Of a DNA stretch of 64,000 nt, positions 27,618 to 64,000 are shown one piece after another. This DNA is from Heliopora coerulea. Taxonomy: Eukaryota; Cnidaria; Anthozoa; Scleralcyonacea; Helioporidae. The notes beneath the pieces were generated by a model that did no database searches, was not told the DNA's origin, and saw only the letters and a program-made list of their open reading frames with translations. Positions within the stretch are counted from its first letter, which is position 1. Every line of letters begins with the position of its first letter. The position numbers were made by a program, and so were the translations under genes. The stretch spans positions 4,991,501-5,055,500 of the forward strand of contig JASJOG010000003.1 in the NCBI GenBank assembly GCA_030142905.1, given 5' to 3'.

Positions 27618-27912
27618 TACGCGTATTGTGATAAACATTTTCTAAAACAAGGGGCAAACACTTCGAGGTCCTTTCCGCGACAAGTCGTATATAGATATCA
27701 TAAAAGTTAGAAAATGTATTTATTTTTAAAGATATTCTTAAAACTTATGCTTATTCTTAAAACATATGCTTAACAAGATAAGCATGAACGCAACGTAATA
27801 AAGATGATATTTGAGAGCAAACAAAAAGTTCAAAACGTAAAGGTTCACGTGAGTTGTGGCAGGAAAAGTCGATACGCCTTCTCACTAGTGGCGAACAATG
27901 GTATGGGGCCTC

Positions 27913-27964
27913 TGATTGGTCAGACGATTGTACTCCCTTGTGGGAAAAATCGTCTGACCAATCA
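27913..27964. repeat. Perfect 16-bp hairpin
   Basis: TGATTGGTCAGACGAT and ATCGTCTGACCAATCA flank a 21-base loop. Both arms include a CCAAT/ATTGG box. Origin unknown; could be a short foldback repeat. Confidence 0.6.
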
Positions 27965-28062
27965 GGATCGAACTTCACCAGTAAGAGATGACTTTCATCT
28001 TTGCGCTTGCTGAAGAGTTTATCACAGTACCTACATAATACACCGAGCATATACTGTTTCCA

Positions 28063-28141
28063 GTTGGCTCGATAGCTCAATTGTTAGAGCGGCGGTTCCG
28101 GGTAGCTCGAAGATGCGAATTCGAATCTGGCTCTAGCCAAC
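28063..28141 (+). repeat. SINE family B copy (tRNA-like)
   Basis: Ends GTTGGCT/AGCCAAC pair perfectly over 7 bp; D-arm GCTC...GAGC; B-box-like GAATTCGAATC. At 79 nt with a poor anticodon stem it is a SINE head rather than a functional tRNA. Confidence 0.55.
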
Positions 28142-29018
28142 TTTTCAAGTTGACTACAGCAGTGTAGGTCAAATAATTAAATATTCTGTTTACGTTACCT
28201 GAGCGGATGGTTCTGAAATAGCGACAGCTTTTTGCTCTCATTTCTCTAAGCCACGAAGATGAAATTCATTCGAAATGATAAAAATCACCTCAACAATTGC
28301 TTGATACTACCATCCAACCCCTGTTCTTTGAAATTCCTAGTGGTGTCCCTGGAATTGTGGGAGGCTTACGAGTCCTTTTAGTCTATATCTTTTTTTTTTA
28401 ATTTAAACATATTTTTTTGATAATAGAGTTTGCCCCAAGAGCGCACGCACTCATCTAGGGGGCTCACTCACTTTGTAATTACAATGCTTTAGTCATGTAT
28501 GGAAAGTTGTTGACGGGAGTCAAGAGTCTATCAAATGAAAACGCTTTGATTAACTTATATATGATTGAACGACGAAAAATACTTCTCTGTTTAATTCTAA
28601 TGATAGTAAAGGTGACCCGTAGAAGAATATTTGAATAATTTGCTCTTCTGTTACTCTTGACCGCCAGTCAGCAAGAATCTGGGCAAGAATGAGTCTAAAG
28701 ATCATGTCTCAATACTGATGCTATTCCACGATCTTGCAGTAGAAGGAAAAAAAGATCTTCTTAAACGTTCAGTAAGACTAACAAAAAGAGAAAAGTTTGA
28801 GGATGTTCTTGGAGTATTGAGTTCTTTCACAAACTTGAAGAGGGAGTAATTCTTTGAGATAAGTTGGACTAAAGTTATTCACAATCTTGAAATATAAGTT
28901 TGTGAATTTCTGTCCGAGTGGACATGTTTTCCCACCCTACTTCATGCATGAGACGAAGCTTACTCGTTCCTTTCATTGCCCCAGATACAATTTTGGCAAC
29001 TTCGTATTGTACGTGCTT
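28142..29018. other. Intergenic, nothing recognised
   Basis: No supported exon, domain-bearing ORF or repeat boundary. Confidence 0.4.
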
Positions 29019-29240
29019 TCACTGACCGTACAACCGCCTAAAAATACGTGTTCGTATCTTCATAACAGGACGAATAAGTGATTTATATAACTTGCACACA
29101 GTGTCTCTACTGACTTTAAACTTAAGACCTTTGAGCATGTTGAGCTTTTCATTTGCAACGTCTATGTACATACAGGGTGTTTTCATTTCTTTATACGTTT
29201 GGTTATCCTTTATTACGGTACCAGCGGCTTGAGATATCAC
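29019..29240 (-). pseudogene. Decayed non-LTR reverse transcriptase fragment
   Basis: VIKDNQTYKEM, DVANEKLNMLKGLKFKVSRD and TVCKLYKSLIRPVM resemble the post-catalytic region of non-LTR RTs (HI..V..K..........L..LYKSLIRP). Only about 70 codons persist; no active-site motif. Confidence 0.4.
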
Positions 29241-29759
29241 TGCAAAGGGAATGTGTCACTGAAAAGTAAATGCGTTTTTAACTCATTGCTTTGCCAATAA
29301 AACTTGCTGAAATGCCAATCACTCGTTTGGTTTTCAAGTGTCAAGTGATTTTCCTAACATCCAGCAGGGGTGCAACAAGAGGGGGTTTGGCAGTGTCGCT
29401 ATCCCTACTCTTTCAGTTGGACGTCTGACGTATGTCTTTTTAGCGACAGTTTTTCGCCTTCCTTATCACAAGCCACGTTGATCTACTGCACTTGAAATTA
29501 TCAAAAACGACCTAACGGTGCCAAGACACGCCCCTCCGACCGCTGCCCTTCGAAATTACTGGTTGCATCCCTGTCCAGTGTTGCCAGATTGCTCTAAACA
29601 AAACCAGCCCAAGCCTTAACAAATAGCTCCCACCCATTTTTCGATAGTAGCCTAATTGTGATCTAAGAATTGCATAGCCCAAAATTTGAGGCATAATCAA
29701 TAATCCCCTTCTGATAAAATTTGTAATTTGCACCCAAAACATTTTCATATGTACTTCCG

Positions 29760-29890
29760 TTGCTCTGCCAGTTGAACTATCGAGTCAACTGGGAACAAAG
29801 TGCTCATTTAATCCAATTTGACAGCACGAGATTCTTGCGACTGGTAGAGAAAGGGAATTAAACCCCGAAGATGCAACAACGAATACCATT
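29760..29890 (-). repeat. Partial SINE family B relative
   Basis: GAACTATCGAGTCAACTGGG and the following CATTTAATCCAATT match the segment after the family B unit at 27190-27240. The tRNA-like head is incomplete. Confidence 0.4.
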
Positions 29891-30718
29891 CCAGGCAACG
29901 GTAGGTTAATTATGAAATTCTCTTTTCGTGTTACCTAGGGTGTGATTCTAAAATATACTTCTTTTTTTTTTCATTGTTTGTTTGTTAGAGTTTAATGGAC
30001 TTCTGCGGCGAAGTATTAGGATCTAATATCTCGGTTTTCTCTCCTTAGGTATCTTCTCTCCGGCTATAGCTTTTTATCCTACATCAGGCCACTGCCCCTG
30101 TCTCTGGGTTGAACCGAAACCTCGGGAAAACATGTAAAGCATCTATAATTGTAATTTTCAACCAGGGCAGCTATTAAAACTCGTATTTCATTACCAGGTT
30201 AGGTTACTCACAGAATATTTTTGCTACGTTAACATGCACAATGCCGGTTCTGAGCAATTGTTCAGGTTTGGATTACCGTTTCATGTCTAATATGCTCGAA
30301 AAATTCCTCCATGGTGATTGGCTAAGAGCAGTGCAGTTTCAAAGAAACACAGTGAAGAAGAAAGGTAATTGTAACATGCAACGAAATACTTTTTTTCACG
30401 TGCATTATTAATTCGTACTAGCACGATTTCTCGTCCTTCGGATCCTCATTTTGATAGTCGTTGGAAAACTCACTTGTGCACGTTTTTATCAAATTGCGCT
30501 CAAAACCATGCTATTACCTATACATATTTCAGACCGATATCGCCTGATCGGAACACCAATCCGACTCATGTTACTAATGGTTTCAAATTGCACCGGCACT
30601 GTGTATACGCGATCTTCGTCGCCTAATTCTACTTATAAAATAACATGTACATAACGCGTGCTCTGATTGGCTAAAACCCGTGTTTGGATCAGGCCATCCA
30701 AACACGGGAATTTTAAAA

Positions 30719-31225
30719 ATGTCTGAGTCTGAAGACGAATTTTTGGCGAAAATTGATTTGGAGGGCATTTGTGAAAGAGCAGAAAAGAGTGAAACAGAGA
30801 AAAGGTTTGCTGAAGTCACCCAGGAACATATTGACGAGCTGTTAAGCGATGTACAATCAACAAATACCAAGTAGAAAACAGCATACGCTGTCAATGTTTT
30901 TAAAGGTACAGTGATTATACTTCACAATGTTTACATTCGCATTCAGAGCGTAAACGTTTAAATTAAATAGCCTGCAGTATTTACCTGACATGTTTTTTTC
31001 TTCTTTATATAATTCCTGCTACTTGCATGTATTTTAATAGCATGGTCAAAACAACGAAATATTCCCGAAGAGTTGCATGAAATGGACGACAAAACCCTTG
31101 ACCAATATCTTCGTCACTTTTACGTTAAAGTAAAAAACAAGCAAGGCGACGACTACAGTAAGTCAACTTTAATTGGGTTAAAACACGGAATAGAGCGAAT
31201 AAAACTTGCTGTAAATCCATGTTGA
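30719..31225 (+). pseudogene. Crypton-derived KIAA1958/QRICH1-like gene fragment with in-frame stop
   Basis: Exon 1 (30719-30905) starts MSESEDEFLAKIDLEGICER after an ATTGG box at 30666, includes RFAEVTQEHIDELLSDVQST, and meets TAG at 30872-30874. Past the stop the frame continues KTAYAVNVFK to a donor (GTACAG). Exon 2 (31041-31225, acceptor TTTTAATAG) continues in phase as WSKQRNIPEELHEMDDKTLD, QYLRHFYVKVKNKQG, DDYSKSTLIGLKHGIER. NTKK.T..AV..F..W and F....K..G..YS..TL..I..GI.R are typical of the Crypton-derived KIAA1958/QRICH1/ZMYM group. The stop looks like one AAG-to-TAG change in an otherwise intact frame. The catalytic C-terminal half is absent. Confidence 0.6.
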
Positions 31226-31403
31226 AAAGTGTTTCACGGTTGATTGTTTACGGCCTTGAAACGTTCGTCGGCCTTGTTCGGATTCTTGCTTTTGTCAGTC
31301 TCTCTTGTGATTGGCTATGTTATATTTTTAATAACTTAGGAGAATTTAGCTTTTCATACTTGTATCAATAAAACTTGCAAGACTATAAATGTGTTGTTAT
31401 TTT

Positions 31404-31597
31404 ATAAAACAATTACTTAATGGTTTTCGAGTGTTTGGATAGCCTGATCCAAACAATTGGGATGTTGCTCGAGTTAAGAAAAGCTTGAAAACCACTCGTC
31501 TGCGGCTCGTGGTTTTCAAGCTTTTCTTAACTCTCGCAACATCCCAGCGTATTTGGATCAGGCCATCCAAACACGGAAACCATTAAGTAATTGTTTA
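31404..31597. repeat. Foldback element, ~90-bp arms
   Basis: Starts AACAATTACTTAATGGTTTT and ends AAAACCATTAAGTAATTGTT-like; the inner ends TTAAGAAAAGCTTGAAAACC and GGTTTTCAAGCTTTTCTTAA meet around a ~15-base loop. The motif TTTGGATCAGGCCATCCAAA recurs in its right arm and at 30682-30707, just before the Crypton-like ATG, and in altered form in the left arm. Confidence 0.75.
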
Positions 31598-31599
31598 TT

Positions 31600-33200
31600 C
31601 ATAAATTTTCAGTCATTGATGGGAAGCAAACGTGACGGAGTTTCCGCAATATAGGAAGGGCCATCACATCCTATTTCGTAGTTTGGGTCAGTACTGTAGC
31701 TCGCAGAACACCAAACAATGATTTAAGTTTTAACAAAACCAGAACATAGTTGAAAAAAATTACAATTTGACTACACGTCTGCAATACCATGTACATTATT
31801 ATTATCGTTTGTATAAACATGTTATTATATCAGATTTCAATCCCAAAAGGATCAAAATAGTCGACACTATGTTAAATGCTAGACGACTCAGCAAATCCAA
31901 GATCATCTTGAAAATACCGTCATTGGCAAGTTAATGATCAACCAGACCAATGTAATTCACTTCAAGAGTCATAACGAGAAATTAATTTTCAAACCTTGAT
32001 GCAACAGACGAGATTTCTTCAACAGTGACATCAAATCAGTATCAGTTGTCCATAAATGCATATCTCTGTACTTCATAGTAAAGTCAATAAGTAGTTTTAC
32101 CTATGCTGGAATTGGGAAGCACAACGCGTCGGGAGTTTTTTGAATGTTAATGGTGGGCTTCTACTTCGATCTTAAATTCAAAAAGTCGGACAGCCGATAC
32201 CAGTTCGATAAAACTTCAACACTTCAACACACATAAAGTACCCGCTTAAAACTTGGTGCTTTATAGTATAAGCAGGTCTTCAAATGAAAGCCTTCGTTTT
32301 TACCTGTCGTGCTTCAGTGCCATATTGCTTACGAAACACCAAGAATTTGCACGAGGCCGGTTTGGTGAACTAAGATTGGATAAGGCTTTTTCGGTACTCA
32401 GTTATAACGTGTCGTTATGAATTACAAACAATTTAACAATCTCGTTAGCACAAATCCTGAATGTGAACCAAACCCTAACCCTAACTCAACTAATTGAACC
32501 TACACCAGCGTTAAAACAAAAAACAGTGTTGTAGTACTTGAGGCCAGACTTCAGTCGACATTTCGGGGACTTGGTCTCGGACTTCGACTTGAATACAATA
32601 CAAAGACTTGGACTTGGACTCGGACTTGAGGTTTTGGGCCGATTCCATTTAAGATTTATATCTAAAAATGCATAATATTGGCCTATTCCATTTTTCTGTT
32701 TTCTATGTTTTATAAAACGTATTTAAAGTACTACGAAATGTTCGTTGGGTTCAGTTCTTGGCTTCCTGATAAAGGGTCAAAAACCAAAGTTGCAGAGACA
32801 GATGACCTACGTCGATTGGTTTGTCCTTATCGAAGTATGGTATGACGATGATCGTCGGAGAAATTATCGCGATAAATGCAATGAAGTCAACACAGTTTCA
32901 ACATACGCACGCGATATATGGATTACTGACCTTGACAACAAAAAATGGCTGCCCATTTATACAACATTTCATTAACATGAAAAGTAGAGAAGTTTTCCGT
33001 TAATGCGAGCTTGTAAGAACCATCATTTTGCAGGCAACAGTCACAAAAACCATCAGCGAGCAAGCTAGACGCAACTATTAGCGGAACTTTGCGATTTCAA
33101 TATTGAAACGCTTCTGTTAAAGCATACATTAATTTATCAACAAGCTAAGAACAGATATTCGCGTTTGTAGAGCTTAGAATACTACAGTAAAACGAGGCTA
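31600..33200. other. Intergenic, only small repeats
   Basis: Contains telomere-like CCCTAACCCTAAC at 32471-32485 and a hexamer-like GACTTGGACTTGGACTCGGA run near 32560-32630. No coding feature supported. Confidence 0.45.
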
Positions 33201-33203
33201 TAA

Positions 33204-33460
33204 AGCCTGGTTCACACTTGAACATAAGCATAAGGTTAAAACAAAAGGTAAAACAAAGGAATGGAGTCAAGCCTGCGAAATAAGGATCGTCGTAAGCATA
33301 AGCATAAGATCATAGTCCAACCATAAGCCAAGAGCCGAACGAAAGACGAAACAAAGAAAAATTCTTGTTGTTTTACCTTCGCAAGTCCCAGAGGACATAT
33401 CACGCTTTGTTTTTGCATTGACCTTGTCCTAATGCTTATGGCGCTCGTGTAAACCAGGCT
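33204..33460. mobile_element. Harbinger-type non-autonomous element (MITE)
   Basis: 257 bp. The ends AGCCTGGTTCACACTTGAAC and CGCTCGTGTAAACCAGGCT are inverted and flanked by TAA at 33201-33203 and 33461-33463. A 3-bp TWA duplication is the PIF/Harbinger signature. AAGCATAAG and CTTATG repeats fill the interior. No transposase. Confidence 0.7.
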
Positions 33461-34683
33461 TAAGTGATCGAGGAGTTAACGAGTACTAGATCAACTCATC
33501 CTCAGCACAGCGGCTCAAGTTCATGCATTTAGTAATTCTTAATACTCAGAAGGGTGACAGAACTTTTGAATTTTAACTGTAAAACATCATCAGAATTTAA
33601 TATTATATTTAATAATACAAAACCGTCTAAGCTCTCAGCTAAAATAGCAAAAACGATTTGGTTTATGCAGTATATGTACAATTTCAGGTGCATCTAATAT
33701 TGTTACTTATCCTTCCATGCGAACTCTTTGCAGAGGTGCGGCTAGGGGCTATAAAGAGTTTGTTTTCAGGTTCAGTCGTACCTTCTTGAATGACACTGAA
33801 AGTGCCAAATCATTTTCAAAAATATCTATACCAGGGGAAATCAATCATGAAATGCAGATGAATCTCAGAGATCGACAAATCTCAAATTTCCCTTCAAGGA
33901 GGTACTACAACCACCGAAGCTTGTTTTTTTGCAACTTGAAAAACAGGCCTACTTACGCCCTTGTCTCCTCTCAAAATTACAATTATTTTCGTTTCGTATT
34001 TAAGATTTACTAAACCAACAAATATTTCACAAATCCTCATACGAGAAAAAAATTGACTGTGCAGCAAGGCAGAGGTGTCGCTTTCGCTTCTGTTAGTTTC
34101 AGTACGGAAGATTTCCCTCTAGACATTGAATTAAAATTACAATTTTGCAGGTCATTTGGGAAACATGTTGAGCTTTGCTGTCAGAACATTCAAAACTCCA
34201 GAACTCAAGAAGGAAAGAGTTTTCGACAGCCTTATGGCGTGGATTAGTAGAAAAGTATTTAGAATACGAGATTTTCTTGACGTCAAAATGAAAACAATTA
34301 TTAAAAACAACAGATACCAGTATCATCGAAGAAACGTCTTTCTGAACTATCCAAGCTAAAGAAGATAAACACTGAAGCTTTGAATGACAAACTCTCCACG
34401 AAATGGTGCCAACTGCCAAAATGATTTGGTTGAGGTGTCGACTAGTTTGTTTTTTGTTCTGTTTTGGCAGCTCAACCTTATCACATAATTTTGTATTAGT
34501 GATATGACTCTAAAAGCTCCCTTGCACAGCACCCCCGTGTCGTTGAAACCATTTCCATTCTAAATTAATAAGCTTAGCCATGAAAATTACGTGAACTATA
34601 TTACTTTTGTAATGCTAACTAGAGCTAACTTATGGATCCACATCCCAGCTGACTTTTTTCTTACTTTCGAAGACAAAATTCAT
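33461..34683. other. Downstream flank of the kinase gene, nothing recognised
   Basis: Would contain the kinase 3' UTR. Short frames at 33717-34419 lack recognisable domains. Confidence 0.4.
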
Positions 34684-63450
<28,767 letters not shown>

Positions 63451-64000
63451 CTGAAAATAAAAACAAGTTCAAACTATATTAGGATATTAAAATATACAAT
63501 TTCATTTCTCTGCTAAAAACTCAACCTTGGACAACGCTTACGACGGGGGTCTACAACAAAATTGCTCGAGATGATTTTATTTTTTCATTCAAAAATCACA
63601 TATTTAAGTTTTAATTGACAGTTTGGCCGTCGTTTTTTTTGTTTTTGCCCTGTTTTAAAGAAATTAGTAATTGCGTTTTCATGGCATTATAGACCTGCTT
63701 GAAGCTGGAATTTTGAGTTGAGGCAAAAATTGTACCAAATTCATTTATTTTGGTTCCTGACGTGCAATAGTAAATATGAATGCAATATTGATTTTTTGTA
63801 CCAATTTACCAGTTTTATAATGTAATTTGACATTTAAATGAAAGTTAGCATGAGCTTGATGCACAATGCACAAGGTAAATGCACAATGTCTTCATTTTCG
63901 TGTCAACTGACGCCTACATGAAAGTTGCAGATCACTGGGCAAAAATTGTACGAAATGCTTTTATTTCAGTTAGCGGCATGAAAATAGTTAATATTAATTG

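Noticed and set aside
28063..28141. Functional tRNA gene
   Set aside because: D-arm and B box are good but the anticodon stem does not fold properly and the family is repeated; a SINE head explains it better.

Overview
The window looks like animal nuclear DNA, most likely from an anthozoan cnidarian (coral or sea anemone). The evidence is AT-rich DNA, short coding exons of 54-220 bp joined by GT-AG introns, metazoan gene families, and a dense mix of degraded transposons, SINEs, foldbacks and microsatellites. The species call is an inference from general character, not from a diagnostic gene. There are no operons, CRISPR arrays or bacterial features.

Three host genes lie on the minus strand, and I could assemble them exon by exon because intron phases agree across nearly every join. 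(1) 544-16535: a membrane-anchored M13 (neprilysin/ECE-like) metallopeptidase, from the N-terminal anchor exon to the HELTH zinc-site exon; its C-terminus lies beyond the left edge. (2) 20610-26010: a complete arfaptin (AH/BAR-domain protein) in three coding exons, 359 residues. (3) 34684-63450: a Tec-family-like tyrosine kinase, from the end of its SH3 domain through a complete SH2 domain and a complete kinase domain (14 exons); the 5' part lies beyond the right edge. A fourth, broken plus-strand gene at 30719-31225 resembles Crypton-derived KIAA1958/QRICH1-type proteins and carries an in-frame stop.

Mobile elements fill most introns and spacers. They include three Penelope-like/GIY-YIG remnants (about 110-480, 3012-4113 and 61892-63165, the last a 617-bp-arm palindrome with a 7-bp target duplication), a 5'-truncated non-LTR element with an altered RT active site (7827-10555), two other non-LTR 3' ends, and a decayed BEL/Pao-like element (about 43690-48080) interrupted by a mariner copy (44599-45922). 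There are also an internally deleted mariner (49476-50060), a short Tc1-like element (58075-58720), two hAT-like and two Harbinger-like non-autonomous elements, several tRNA-derived SINE families and large inverted repeats.

The most interesting signals are hammerhead-ribozyme-like cores at the Penelope-like ends, with complementary stem changes between families; a head-to-head partial copy of arfaptin exon 1 just upstream of the gene; a tandem partial duplication of an M13 exon in compatible phase; and the palindromic Penelope unit that inserted as one piece next to the kinase SH2 exon.
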